From: Bradyrhizobium archetypum
Lineage (GTDB): Bacteria > Pseudomonadota > Alphaproteobacteria > Rhizobiales > Xanthobacteraceae
DNA: 40,720 nucleotides
NCBI RefSeq assembly: GCF_013114835.1
Contig: NZ_JAAVLW010000016.1
Coordinates: 1-40,720, forward strand
Reading direction: 5' to 3'
This document shows positions 1-8,845 of the stretch, one piece after another (within the stretch, counting starts at the first letter, position 1; each line of letters begins with the position of its first letter). The translations under genes and the position numbers were made by a program. The notes beneath the pieces were generated by a model that was not told the DNA's origin, made no database searches, and was given only the letters and a program-made list of their open reading frames with translations.

Positions 1-597
1 CCTCCACCGCCGGCGCCGAAACCGGTTGAAGCCGCAATTCCGCCGCCCCCGCCACCGGCCAAGCCGGTCGAGAGCCCGAGCCCGACCGCGGTCGCGCTTG
101 CCGACGATCCGACCATCAAGACCCTGACCGCCAAGCTCAACGACAATCCGGACGATGCGGCGGCGCTGTACCGGCGCGGGCAGGTCTATGCAAGCAAGGG
201 CGCCTACGAGCTTGCCATCAAGGACTTCAACAATTCGCTGCGGCTGAATCCGAAGGATGTCGAAGCCTATAACAATCGCTGCTGGGCACGCACGGTGATC
301 GGCGACCTGCAGGCGGCGCTGAAGGATTGCAACGAGGCACTGCGGCTACGGCCGAACTTCGTCGACGCGCTCGACAGCCGCGGGCTCCTCAATCTGAAGA
401 ACGGCCAGAACAAGAATGCAATTGCTGATTTCGATGCCGCCCTCAAGATCAACCCAAGATTGACATCCTCATTGTATGGTCGCGGCCTGGCCAAGAAACG
501 TAACGGCTCGATTGCGGAAGGCGACCTGGACATCAACAATGCGAAGGCGATGGATCCCAATATCGTTAAGGAATTCGCTGACTACGGGGTGCAATAA
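1..597 (+). CDS. TPR-repeat protein, C-terminal part (5' end outside window)
   Basis: The reading frame is open from the first base and ends in TAA at 595-597, so only the last 198 residues are visible. The visible part begins with a proline-rich linker (about residues 1-30). Three to four tetratricopeptide repeats follow, recognisable by blocks such as ALYRRGQVY, AIKDFNNSLRLNP, ALKDCNEALRLRP and AIADFDAALKINP at about 34-residue spacing. TPRs form helical scaffolds for protein-protein contacts. In Bradyrhizobium-type genomes this architecture (Pro-rich linker plus C-terminal TPRs) is often attached to an N-terminal caspase-like domain. That domain is not visible here, so the link is only suggested, although a caspase-fold gene does occur at 13476-14315. 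The downstream OmpA-family gene has its own ribosome binding site 140 bp away. Confidence 0.85.
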   Translation, partial: PPPPAPKPVEAAIPPPPPPAKPVESPSPTAVALADDPTIKTLTAKLNDNPDDAAALYRRGQVYASKGAYELAIKDFNNSLRLNPKDVEAYNNRCWARTVIGDLQAALKDCNEALRLRPNFVDALDSRGLLNLKNGQNKNAIADFDAALKINPRLTSSLYGRGLAKKRNGSIAEGDLDINNAKAMDPNIVKEFADYGVQ

Positions 598-740
598 CTT
601 TTTTCGATCAAAGCCAGCGGGCACCTCGAACCCTGTGACGGGTCCCCAGACTAAGGAACAGCAGCCGGTGTGAGCCAAAGTCCGGCAGCTCATTGGATGA
701 TATTTGGAACCGCGTGGGAAGCCCGCAGGAGGGACAGGCA

Positions 741-1415
741 ATGGCACAATTCTCAACGAAAACCTTTACGGCAATCGTTTCGATTGCATCGCTCGGCGCA
801 GCCGTTTCCTTAAGTGCGGGAGCCGCGTTCGCTCAAGACAAGAACGTCACCGAGGATCAGATCGTCCGCGCGCTGGTGCCCGAAAGGAAGCCGCTCACCC
901 GCGGCCTTTCGGTCGGCCCGCAGCAGACCGTCGACCCGACCGCAGCCGCCGCCGAGAATAAGTTCGTCCAGAAGATCCGCGGTCGCTCCACGCGTTCGCT
1001 CTCGACCGCCGAGCGCGAGGAGATCGCCGCGATCGTCAAGGACAAGCCGAAGATCGATCTGGAGATCAATTTCGACTACAACTCCGCCGACATCAGCGCG
1101 AAATCGTTGCCGTCGGTTCAGGCGCTCGGCCGCGCGCTCACCAACAATGATCTCAAGGGATCGACCTTCGTAGTTGCAGGCCATACCGACGCCGCCGGCG
1201 GCGAAGCCTATAACCAGGATCTCAGCGAGCGCCGGGCGGATGCGATCAAGCGCTATCTCGTCGACAAGTATGGCATCAACGGCACCGATCTCGTCACCGT
1301 CGGATACGGCAAGAGCAAGCTCAAGGATCCGAGCCAGCCGCTCGCGGAAGTAAACCGCCGCGTTCAGGTCGTGAATATGGAAAACAAGGCCACGGCGTCG
1401 AACGCGTCCAAGTAA
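741..1415 (+). CDS. OmpA-family exported protein
   Basis: A 224-residue protein. The start is ATG 741, preceded by a strong AGGAGGGA box at 727-734; a longer frame back to 693 would place this box inside the gene. Residues 1-29 form a signal peptide with a hydrophobic core and an AFA-QD cleavage site. The C-terminal half (about 110-215) is an OmpA-like peptidoglycan-binding domain: INFDYNSADIS, then VAGHTDAAGGEAYNQDLSERRADAIKRYL, and NRRVQVV near the end. It carries the Asp and Arg residues that contact diaminopimelate in this family. No beta-barrel precedes it, so it is probably a periplasmic or lipid-independent envelope protein that binds the cell wall. It is followed by a strong intrinsic terminator, so it is probably a monocistronic unit. 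Confidence 0.9.
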   Translation: MAQFSTKTFTAIVSIASLGAAVSLSAGAAFAQDKNVTEDQIVRALVPERKPLTRGLSVGPQQTVDPTAAAAENKFVQKIRGRSTRSLSTAEREEIAAIVKDKPKIDLEINFDYNSADISAKSLPSVQALGRALTNNDLKGSTFVVAGHTDAAGGEAYNQDLSERRADAIKRYLVDKYGINGTDLVTVGYGKSKLKDPSQPLAEVNRRVQVVNMENKATASNASK

Positions 1416-1448
1416 GGGGCGTGGCGCCGACCAATACTTTGCGGCTAC

Positions 1449-1487
1449 AATACGTCCCGCAGCACCCATGCGGGACGTATTCGTTTT
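1449..1487 (+). terminator. Rho-independent terminator of the OmpA-family gene
   Basis: A perfect 13-bp inverted repeat (arms 1449-1461 and 1469-1481, core TACGTCCCGCA) has a 7-base loop and is followed by CGTTTT at 1482-1487. It lies 33 bp after the OmpA-family stop codon and separates that gene from the RND operon. Confidence 0.88.
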
Positions 1488-1560
1488 GGGCGTCATCGCT
1501 GGCCTTCGGCCGGCTAAGCGCGCCTGTTTGATTTGACTTCCAGTCTGGATTGATCCGGCG

Positions 1561-2484
1561 ATGAAATTCTCCGAATACCTCAAACCTGCGCTTGGAACGG
1601 CCTTTGTTGTCGTTCTGGCGGTTGGCTATTACTGGTTCGAACACCGTCCGCGCGCCGAAGAAAAGGAAACACCGGGCCAGGCGCTGGTGATCGTCACCAA
1701 ATCCACCAATGCCTGCTTCTCCGACATGGTGCGGGTCACCGGCTTCATCGTGCCGCGCCGCGAGGCCCAGATCGGCGTCGACCAGGAAGGCTCCAGGGTC
1801 ACCGATCTCCTGGCCAAGGAAGGCGATACGGTCACCGAAAATCAGGAGCTGGCGCGCCTCACCGCGCCGCCGCAAGTACCCGGTGCTCCGGCGGGCAGGC
1901 CCGGGCCGGTCTCGCTTCGCGCACCGGCCGCCGGCCTCGTCACCGAAGTCCGGACCGCGGTCGGCGCGCCGGCCTCGCCGCAGGCTGGCCCGATGTTCCG
2001 GATTTCCGTCAACAACGAAATCGAGCTCGAAGCCGAAGTGCCGAGCGTACATCTGCTCAAGCTCAATCCCGGCGCGACGGTACGCATCAGCCGGGACGAC
2101 GCGCCCGACGTCGTCGGCAAGGTCCGGCAGATCTCGCCGCAGATCGATCGCGCCACGCAGCTCGGCAAGGTCCGAATCTCGCTGAACAACAATCCCTCGC
2201 TCAAGGTCGGCATGTTCGCCCGCGCCAATATCGATGCCAAACGATCCTGCGGCGTTGCCGTGCCGCGCACCGCGATCGATCGCCTGACCCTGCAGGTGGT
2301 CAAGGGCAATACGATCGAGACGCGGAAGGTACGCGTCGGCCTGACCTCCGAAACCTCAACTGAAATTCTTGAAGGCCTCGACGTCGGCGAAATCGTCGTG
2401 GCCGATGCTGGTACGTCGCTGCATGACGGCGACCAGATCAAGACCATGTTCGCCGACGAACTCGAGCGCACGCGGGCACGCTAA
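1561..2484 (+). CDS. RND efflux periplasmic adaptor (HlyD/MFP family)
   Basis: A 307-residue membrane-fusion protein. An N-terminal hydrophobic segment (about 10-26) anchors or exports it. A lipoyl-like half (about 60-90, VPRREAQIGVDQEGSRVTDLLAKEGDTV) and its partner (SLRAPAAGLVTEV) flank an unusually short spacer without a long coiled-coil hairpin. A beta-barrel and a membrane-proximal domain follow. Adaptors bridge the inner-membrane RND pump to an outer-membrane channel. The stop TAA shares one base with the permease ATG (TAATG, 2482-2486), a sign of translational coupling. Two cysteines (in NACF, residue 52, and KRSCGV) are at positions also conserved in the paralogue at 12482-13381, possibly a disulfide. 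No outer-membrane channel gene is adjacent. Confidence 0.88.
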   Translation: MKFSEYLKPALGTAFVVVLAVGYYWFEHRPRAEEKETPGQALVIVTKSTNACFSDMVRVTGFIVPRREAQIGVDQEGSRVTDLLAKEGDTVTENQELARLTAPPQVPGAPAGRPGPVSLRAPAAGLVTEVRTAVGAPASPQAGPMFRISVNNEIELEAEVPSVHLLKLNPGATVRISRDDAPDVVGKVRQISPQIDRATQLGKVRISLNNNPSLKVGMFARANIDAKRSCGVAVPRTAIDRLTLQVVKGNTIETRKVRVGLTSETSTEILEGLDVGEIVVADAGTSLHDGDQIKTMFADELERTRAR

Positions 2485-5400
2485 TGGCTTTGAATATTTC
2501 TGCTTGGTCGATCCGGAACCCGCTTCCATCGATCGTCTTTTCGATCATCCTCCTGGTCCTGGGCTGGGTCAGCTTCACCAAGCTTGCGGTGACCCGACTG
2601 CCCAGCGCCGACATCCCCGTGATTTCGGTTGCTGTCGCGCAGTTCGGCGCAGCTCCGGCCGAGCTGGAATCGCAGGTCACCAAGACCATCGAGGACGGCG
2701 TCTCCGGCGTCGAGGGCGTGCGGCATATTTCGTCATCGATCACCGACGGCCTGTCGGTGACGACGATCCAGTTCGCGCTCGAGACCAACACGGATCGCGC
2801 GCTGAACGACGTCAAGGACGCTGTCACCCGCGTCCGCGCCAACCTGCCGCAGAATGTCAACGAGCCGCTGATCCAGCGTGTCGACGTGATCGGGCTGCCG
2901 ATCGTCACCTATGCGGCGATCTCGCCTGGTAAGACGCCGGAGCAGCTCTCCTATTTCGTCGACGACGTCGTCAAGCGCGCGCTGCAGGGCGTTCGCGGCG
3001 TCGCCCAGGTCGAGCGTATCGGCGGTGTCGAGCGTGAGATACTTGTGTCGCTCGATCCCGACCGGCTGCAGGCGGCGGGGCTCACCGCTGTCAATGTGAG
3101 CCAGATCCTGCGCGGCACCAATGTCGACCTCGCCGGCGGCCGCGCCGCAATCGGCAAGAACGACCAGGCGATCCGCACGCTCGCCGGCGCCAAGACGCTG
3201 AACGAGCTTGCTGGCACCATGATCCCGCTGTTCGGCGGCGGCGAAGTGCGGCTCGATGATCTCGGCACCGTGACCGACACCATCGCCGACCGGTCTACCT
3301 TTGCCCGTTTCAACGGCGAACCGGTCGTGGCGCTGGGCATCAAGCGCTCCAAGGGCGCCAGCGATGTCGTCGTGGCTGCTGCCGTGCAGAAGCGCATCGA
3401 TGCGCTGAAGGTCGCCTATCCCGATGTCGACCTCAAGCTGATCGACACTTCGGTCGAATTCACCAAGGGCAATTACGAAGCGGCGATCTCCACTTTGTTC
3501 GAAGGCGCGATCCTCGCCGTCATCATCGTGCTGCTGTTCCTGCGCGACATCAGAGCCACCATCATCGCCGCGATCTCGCTGCCGCTGTCGATTTTCCCGG
3601 CGTTCTGGGCGATGGACCTGCTCGGCTTCTCGCTGAACCTGGTGTCGTTCCTCGCCATCACGCTGTCGACGGGCATTCTGGTCGACGACGCCATCGTCGA
3701 GATCGAGAACATCGTGCGCCACATGCGCATGGGCAAATCGCCCTATCGCGCGGCCCTCGAAGCCGCCGACGAAATCGGCCTCGCTGTGATCGCGATCTCG
3801 CTGACCATCATCGCAATTTTCGCGCCGGCCAGCTTCATGTCCGGCATCGCCGGGCAGTTCTTCAAACAGTTCGGCATCACGGTCTCGGTGCAGGTGTTCT
3901 TCTCGCTGCTCGCCGCGCGCTTCGTCACGCCGGTGCTGGCGGCCTACTTCCTGAAGGACCATCCGCACGACGAGCCGCCGCCCGGTCGCATCCTGCAATC
4001 CTACACCAAGCTCGTGACCTGGTCGGTGAAGCACTATTTCATCACCGTGCTGATCGGCTTCGGCATCTTCGCCGCCTCGATCTGGAGCATCACGTTGCTG
4101 CCGCAAGGCTTCCTGCCCGCGCAGGACACTGCGCGCTCGCTGCTGGCGATGGAATTGCCGCCGGGCTCGCAGCTTGCCTATACCGAGAAGGTAACTGAAG
4201 AAATCGTCGCCCGCCTGCGCAAGCGGCCCGAGGTGAAGAGTATCTTCGTCGATGGCGGCCGCGTGCCGCCTGGAACGCAGGAAGTCCGCCGCGCCGCGCT
4301 GATCATCAATTACACGCCGAAGAAAGACCGCAAGATCACCCAGCGGCAACTCGAACTCGAGATCGGACAGGAACTGGAAAACGTTCCCGATATTCGCTTC
4401 TGGTTCCTCGACGAAAACGGCTTGCGCGCGATTTCGCTTGTCGTGACCGGTGTCGACAGCAACATCGTCAACAACGTCGCCAGCGAGCTTGCGACGCAGA
4501 TGAAGCGGATCCCGATCATCGCCAACGTGATTTCGGAGACCGCGCTCGACCGGCCCGAGCTCCGCATCCGGCCGCGCGCCGAACTGGCGGCCCGGCTCGG
4601 CGTCTCGACCGAAAGCCTGTCGCAGACGATCCGCGTCGCCACCATCGGAGACGTTGGTCCGGCACTGGCCAAATTCGATGCGGGCGACCGTCAGGTACCG
4701 ATCCGCGTTCAGCTGGAGGACAGCGCGCGCAGCGATTTGCAGATGCTGCAGCAATTGCGCGTGCCGCTCGGTCAGCGCGGCGAGCGCGGCGGCGTGCCGC
4801 TGTCGGTCGTTGCCGACATTCAGCTCGATCAGGGCCCGACCAGCATCAACCGCTATGACCGCGAACGGCAGGCGACGGTGGCTGCCGACCTCGTCGGCAC
4901 CGCCGCGCTCGGCGACGCGACCAAGCTGATCTACGAGCTTCCGGTCATGAAGAGCCTCCCGAAGGGCGTCAAGGTGAGCCCGTCAGGTGACGCCGAGAGC
5001 CTCAATGAACTATCGGAAGGCTTTGCCACCGCCATCACGGCCGGCCTGATGATGGTTTATGCGGTGCTGGTGCTGCTGTTTGGCACGTTCCTGCAGCCGA
5101 TCACCATCCTGTTCTCGCTCCCGCTGTCGATCGGCGGCGCGATCGCAGCATTGTTGCTCACCGGCAAGCAGCTCACCACGCCGGTGTGGATCGGCATCCT
5201 GATGCTGATGGGCATCGTCACCAAGAATGCCATCATGCTGGTCGAATTCGCCGTCGAGGCGATCCGAGAGGGCAAAAGCCGCGAAGAGGCGATCATCGAC
5301 GCCGGCATGAAGCGCGCCCGTCCGATCGTGATGACGACGATCGCGATGGCCGCAGGCATGATGCCGTCAGCGCTGGCGTTCGGCGCCGGCGGCGAATTCC

Positions 5401-5645
5401 GCTCGCCGATGGCGCTTGCCGTGATCGGCGGCCTGATCTTCTCCACTATCCTGTCGCTGGTGTTCGTGCCGGCGATGTTCATGGTGATGGACGATTTCGG
5501 CGCCATGTGCTGGCGGCTCGGCCGGAAGCTGATCGTCTCCAGCGCGGAGACTGAGCCCGGCGCTCACGGACCGGATCATCGCAGTGAACCGCCCGCCAAG
5601 GGCCCGCCCGCGGCACCGCCAGCGATGTGGCCCGCGGCGGAGTAG
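2484..5645 (+). CDS. RND efflux permease (HAE-1/AcrB-like)
   Basis: At 1053 residues this is a normal length for a hydrophobe/amphiphile efflux RND pump. TM1 lies near residues 13-33. The first large periplasmic loop contains the typical ESQVTKTIEDGVSGVEGV block. TM2-TM6 begin near residue 340 (LFEGAILAVIIVLLFLRDIR). TM4 carries the paired aspartates of the proton relay in STGILVDDAIVEIENIV. A second periplasmic domain and TM7-TM12 follow, with the conserved GIVTKNAIMLVEFA in TM10. The protein ends in a Pro/Ala-rich cytoplasmic tail. It works with the overlapping adaptor to export substrates driven by the proton gradient. The substrate cannot be told from sequence. An outer-membrane partner must be encoded elsewhere. 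Confidence 0.93.
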   Translation: MALNISAWSIRNPLPSIVFSIILLVLGWVSFTKLAVTRLPSADIPVISVAVAQFGAAPAELESQVTKTIEDGVSGVEGVRHISSSITDGLSVTTIQFALETNTDRALNDVKDAVTRVRANLPQNVNEPLIQRVDVIGLPIVTYAAISPGKTPEQLSYFVDDVVKRALQGVRGVAQVERIGGVEREILVSLDPDRLQAAGLTAVNVSQILRGTNVDLAGGRAAIGKNDQAIRTLAGAKTLNELAGTMIPLFGGGEVRLDDLGTVTDTIADRSTFARFNGEPVVALGIKRSKGASDVVVAAAVQKRIDALKVAYPDVDLKLIDTSVEFTKGNYEAAISTLFEGAILAVIIVLLFLRDIRATIIAAISLPLSIFPAFWAMDLLGFSLNLVSFLAITLSTGILVDDAIVEIENIVRHMRMGKSPYRAALEAADEIGLAVIAISLTIIAIFAPASFMSGIAGQFFKQFGITVSVQVFFSLLAARFVTPVLAAYFLKDHPHDEPPPGRILQSYTKLVTWSVKHYFITVLIGFGIFAASIWSITLLPQGFLPAQDTARSLLAMELPPGSQLAYTEKVTEEIVARLRKRPEVKSIFVDGGRVPPGTQEVRRAALIINYTPKKDRKITQRQLELEIGQELENVPDIRFWFLDENGLRAISLVVTGVDSNIVNNVASELATQMKRIPIIANVISETALDRPELRIRPRAELAARLGVSTESLSQTIRVATIGDVGPALAKFDAGDRQVPIRVQLEDSARSDLQMLQQLRVPLGQRGERGGVPLSVVADIQLDQGPTSINRYDRERQATVAADLVGTAALGDATKLIYELPVMKSLPKGVKVSPSGDAESLNELSEGFATAITAGLMMVYAVLVLLFGTFLQPITILFSLPLSIGGAIAALLLTGKQLTTPVWIGILMLMGIVTKNAIMLVEFAVEAIREGKSREEAIIDAGMKRARPIVMTTIAMAAGMMPSALAFGAGGEFRSPMALAVIGGLIFSTILSLVFVPAMFMVMDDFGAMCWRLGRKLIVSSAETEPGAHGPDHRSEPPAKGPPAAPPAMWPAAE

Positions 5646-5692
5646 GTAGCATTGGGTGCGTCAATCGAGGCCGAAGATCAGTCGTTTTTCCA

Positions 5693-5765
5693 AGCCCTGC
5701 GGGATGTGTGCTGGATATACAGGATTTCCAAGTCATCGCGTACGCAATGGAAATCTTGTAGGGCT
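5693..5765. repeat. Interrupted inverted repeat between convergent genes
   Basis: Two nested inverted segments occupy the gap between the RND permease and the CRP-like gene. The inner arms are ACAGGATTTCCA (5719-5730) and TGGAAATCTTGT (5748-5759), with one mismatch. The outer arms are AGCCCT (5693-5698) and AGGGCT (5760-5765). On the right side the outer arm directly adjoins the inner one; on the left they are separated by 20 bases. A shorter perfect hairpin (GCTGAG, 6-base loop, CTCAGC) sits at 5867-5884, just past the end of the CRP-like gene. Neither has a T-run. They may end transcription from both sides or be a dispersed repeat; I cannot decide. Confidence 0.45.
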
Positions 5766-5902
5766 AGACCCGCACATCGGGATCGTCGGTCCGATAACCA
5801 CTGTACGGATGGTCCTTTAGCTGCAGTACCGCTTTGCGGATGTTTGCAGCTACGTTTCGTGGCACCGCTGAGAGAACGCTCAGCTTGACGACAGATGCGG
5901 CC

Positions 5903-6577
5903 CTACTCGTTTCTCGCTACCGCCGTCAGCTTGGTCATGTTCTGCAGCAGGATCCTGCCGCGCTGCAGGTCCAAAATGCCGTCCTTGCGCCAGAGCTGCA
6001 GTTGACGGTTGACGCTCTCGCGGGCGGCGCCGACGAAGACGCCGAGCTGTTCCTGCGAAATGTGCACCTCGGAACCGAAGTCGGAGGCCAGCGCACAGAG
6101 CCGCCGCGCCAGGCGGACCGGCAACGGCTGCAGCACGGATTCTTCCATCCGCTCGCTCTGCCAGCGGATGCGCTGACACAACAGCATGATGATCTTGATG
6201 GCGACCTTCGGCTCGCGCTCGAGGAACGCCAGAAAATCCTCGCGCCGCAGCACGAACAGTTCCGACGGCTCGCCGGCGGTGGCATCCGCCGTGCGGTCCT
6301 GGCCGTCGAGGACGGCCACCTCGCCGAACAGATCGCCGGGACCCATGAAGTTGAGCGTCAGCCGGCTGCCGTCGGAGGCGCCGGTTTCGATGCGGATCTG
6401 GCCGCGCCGGACGCCGTAGAGGGCATCGCCAGGATCGCCCTTCTGGAACAACATTTCACCAACGCCGAGCTGTTGGGTATGGCAAAGGCCGGAAATGCGC
6501 TGCAATTCGTCGGCGCCGAGATCGGCGAACATCGGGTTCATTTTCAAAATGACCGCAAATTCGGCCTGTTTGCTCAT
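5903..6577 (-). CDS. CRP/FNR-superfamily transcriptional regulator (CRP-like)
   Basis: A 224-residue regulator with an N-terminal cyclic-nucleotide-binding fold and a C-terminal winged helix. The phosphate-binding cassette reads FGEVAVLDGQDRTADA, giving Gly85-Glu86 and Arg95-Thr96 at the positions where E. coli CRP uses Glu72 and Arg82-Ser83 to hold cAMP. A nucleotide ligand is therefore likely. No N-terminal cysteine cluster is present, which argues against an oxygen-sensing FNR. The recognition helix (GAARESVNRQLQLW) has Arg186, Glu187 and Arg191, matching the base-contacting Arg180, Glu181 and Arg185 of E. coli CRP, so a TGTGA-type half-site is expected. Such a site lies 68 bp upstream of the start codon. 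A membrane nucleotide cyclase is encoded 2.6 kb away. Confidence 0.9.
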   Translation of the reverse strand: MSKQAEFAVILKMNPMFADLGADELQRISGLCHTQQLGVGEMLFQKGDPGDALYGVRRGQIRIETGASDGSRLTLNFMGPGDLFGEVAVLDGQDRTADATAGEPSELFVLRREDFLAFLEREPKVAIKIIMLLCQRIRWQSERMEESVLQPLPVRLARRLCALASDFGSEVHISQEQLGVFVGAARESVNRQLQLWRKDGILDLQRGRILLQNMTKLTAVARNE

Positions 6578-6644
6578 AGTATTGCCTTCCAGATCGGCCT
6601 TACCGCCCCCCGAACGCCGTTAGCAGAATTCGCCCACCCACGAG

Positions 6645-6660
6645 TGTGTCATAAGTCACA
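6645..6660. promoter_or_regulatory. Candidate CRP-type operator
   Basis: TGTGTCATAAGTCACA matches the E. coli CRP consensus TGTGA-N6-TCACA at nine of ten defined positions. It lies in the 219-bp divergent region between the CRP-like gene (start 6577) and the AsmA-family gene (start 6797), so it could control either. A similar 16-mer occurs at 14543-14558. Confidence 0.6.
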
Positions 6661-6796
6661 TAACTTTGCAGTACCCCCGGAATATTTTTGGCTTCTTTGG
6701 GGCCCATCCTCTTTCCGGGATAAGCTCACCTGACCGGTTGCGCCCGCCTGTCGCGCCACCGAAATAAGAGCCGTTTTCGCGGTCTGGAATATCGAC

Positions 6797-8845
6797 ATGA
6801 GAGCACTGAAAATTGCCGGCGCCGTCATTGCCGCCGTGATCGTCGTGGTCGCGCTGCTGCTGGTGATCGGCATCCCCTCGAGCTTCCTGACGACGGAGAT
6901 CAAGGACCGCGTCGAGCGCGAGACCGGCTACAGGCTCGCCATCAATGGCGGCGCCAGGATCGGCCTGTGGCCATCGCTCAACGTCACGCTGAATGATGTC
7001 ACGCTGCAGGATCCGAAGGACCGCGACATCAACCACCGCTTCACGGCTTCCAGCATCGAGGCGGACGTAACGCTGGCAAGCCTGTGGGCGGGCAAGCCGC
7101 AGATTACCGAGCTCGTCATCATCCGCCCCGTCGTGAACCTGCCGCTGCGGCGCGAGCGGGTGAGGGAAGCCACTTCCCCCTCGAAGCCTGCCGCCGGCAA
7201 GACAACTGACGCCTTTTCGATCGAGCACATCAGCGTCAGCGGCGGCACCGTTGTGTTCTCCAATTTGCGCGACCGGGTCGAGAACAGGATCGAGACCGTC
7301 AACGCCGACATCGTCATCGATGCCGACCGGAAGGTTACGCTGACCGGCAATGCGCGCAAGAACGGCAATCCCCTGAAATTCGAGCTCAAGGCGGCGCTGC
7401 CCGCAGCCCCGGTCGAGCGGCAGAATATTCCGGCCGAAATCAAGATCGATGCGCCCGGCCTGCTGAACGGCCAGCTCGCCGCCAAGGCCGAAGCCCGCCT
7501 CAACGGTTCGGTCGTGATGATCAATGGCGTGACCGGCGCGCTCGGCGACGCCGCGTTCAATGGCTGGGCCTCGGTCGACCTGTCGAGCAAGCCGCTGGTC
7601 AAGCTCGATCTCGATTTCCAGAAGCTTGCGCTCGCGACGTCGCAGAGTACCGACAATTCCTCGGCGCAGCCCTGGAGCAACGCGACGATCGACATCAACG
7701 GCCTGAATTATATCGACATACAGGCGCGCATTTCCGCGGCCGAACTCAGTATCGGCGGCGCGCGTTTCGCTCCCGCCGCGATCGACACCACGCTCGCAAG
7801 CGGTGTGTTGAAGGCGCAGGTCGCCAACCTTGGCGCCTATGAGGGCAACGCCAACGGCGACCTGTCCATCGATGTCTCCACCGCCAATCCCGCCTACACA
7901 TTGCGCGCCGACCTCACCGGCGTGCGGGCGCTTCCGCTGCTGCACGGCCTCGCCGATTTCGACAGACTCGACGGCAGGATGCAGGCGAAGATCAATGTGC
8001 GCTCCTCCGGCATCAGCCAGCGCGCGATCATGTCGAACATGGCCGGCACCGCCTTTGTTGTATTCCAGGACGGCGCCATCAAGGGGCTCAATGTCGCGCA
8101 GATGATCCGCTCGCTGACGGCGAGCACGCTGTCGGGCTGGCAGGAGAGCGACGAGAAGGCGACGGACCTCTCGCAATTGTCGGCATCGTTCAAGATCGAC
8201 AAAGGCCAGGCGCAGACCACCGATCTCAATCTGGTCGGCCCGCTGGTGAAGATGACCGGCGTCGGCACCATCGATCTCGGCACCAAGCAGATCGGCTTCC
8301 GCGTCGAGCCGAAACTCGTGATGACCACCGAGGGCCAGGGCCGCACCTCAGATCCGGTCGGGCTTGGCATTCCCGTGATAATCGAAGGCCCGTGGGGAAG
8401 CCCACGGATCTATCCGGAGATGCAGGGCATCCTCGACAATCCGGATGCGGCTTATGCCAAGCTGAAGGAGATGGGCAAGGGCCTGTTCGGCCAGAACGGC
8501 GCCGGGCTAGGTGCTGCGATCGGCAGCCTGCTTGGCGGACAGCCGGGCACGGCCGGCGGCCCCGGGCAGACCGGCGGTAAGCCGAACGATCCGCTCGGCG
8601 GCCAGCTTGGTGAGACCATCGGCAATCTCATTCAGGGCTTGGGTGGATTGGGCCAGGGCGGTCAGGGCGGTCAAGGCAGCGTGCGCCCCGGCGGTCAACG
8701 GAGCCTGACGCCAACCTCGCCCGCCGAGCCGCCGAGCCAGGCCGCGCCTTCCGAACCGGCGGCGCCCACCACACCGAGCGATGCGACCGCGCAGCAGGAC
8801 AGCCAGCCGATGAACGAGGTCTTGCGGCAGTTGTTCAACCGCTGA
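6797..8845 (+). CDS. AsmA-family envelope protein
   Basis: A 682-residue protein. A single N-terminal transmembrane segment (about 5-27) leads into a long periplasmic region that starts with the AsmA hallmark (TGYRLAINGGARIGLWPSLNVTLNDVTLQDP). The family's C-terminal domain appears around 380-540 (DGRMQAKINVRSSGISQRAIMSNMAGTAFVVFQDGAIKGLNVAQMIRSL and ...GLGIPVIIEGPWGSPRIYPEM). AsmA-like proteins are beta-groove proteins implicated in lipid transport and outer-membrane assembly. The last 120 residues are low-complexity: Gly/Gln-rich (GQGGQGGQG), then Pro/Ala/Ser-rich, ending in NEVLRQLFNR. The start at ATG 6797 is directly followed by the hydrophobic segment. It is divergent from the CRP-like gene and shares its upstream region. 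Confidence 0.9.
   Translation: MRALKIAGAVIAAVIVVVALLLVIGIPSSFLTTEIKDRVERETGYRLAINGGARIGLWPSLNVTLNDVTLQDPKDRDINHRFTASSIEADVTLASLWAGKPQITELVIIRPVVNLPLRRERVREATSPSKPAAGKTTDAFSIEHISVSGGTVVFSNLRDRVENRIETVNADIVIDADRKVTLTGNARKNGNPLKFELKAALPAAPVERQNIPAEIKIDAPGLLNGQLAAKAEARLNGSVVMINGVTGALGDAAFNGWASVDLSSKPLVKLDLDFQKLALATSQSTDNSSAQPWSNATIDINGLNYIDIQARISAAELSIGGARFAPAAIDTTLASGVLKAQVANLGAYEGNANGDLSIDVSTANPAYTLRADLTGVRALPLLHGLADFDRLDGRMQAKINVRSSGISQRAIMSNMAGTAFVVFQDGAIKGLNVAQMIRSLTASTLSGWQESDEKATDLSQLSASFKIDKGQAQTTDLNLVGPLVKMTGVGTIDLGTKQIGFRVEPKLVMTTEGQGRTSDPVGLGIPVIIEGPWGSPRIYPEMQGILDNPDAAYAKLKEMGKGLFGQNGAGLGAAIGSLLGGQPGTAGGPGQTGGKPNDPLGGQLGETIGNLIQGLGGLGQGGQGGQGSVRPGGQRSLTPTSPAEPPSQAAPSEPAAPTTPSDATAQQDSQPMNEVLRQLFNR

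Noticed and set aside
2733..4754. Long open frame (673 codons) antisense to the RND permease
   Set aside because: It is an artefact of GC-rich codon use in the permease: rich in Arg, Asp, Gln and His without any family motif. The permease frame is fully supported.
5903..6577. FNR- or FixK-type oxygen regulator
   Set aside because: There is no N-terminal cysteine cluster, and the recognition helix is CRP-like rather than of the type that reads TTGAT-N4-ATCAA.
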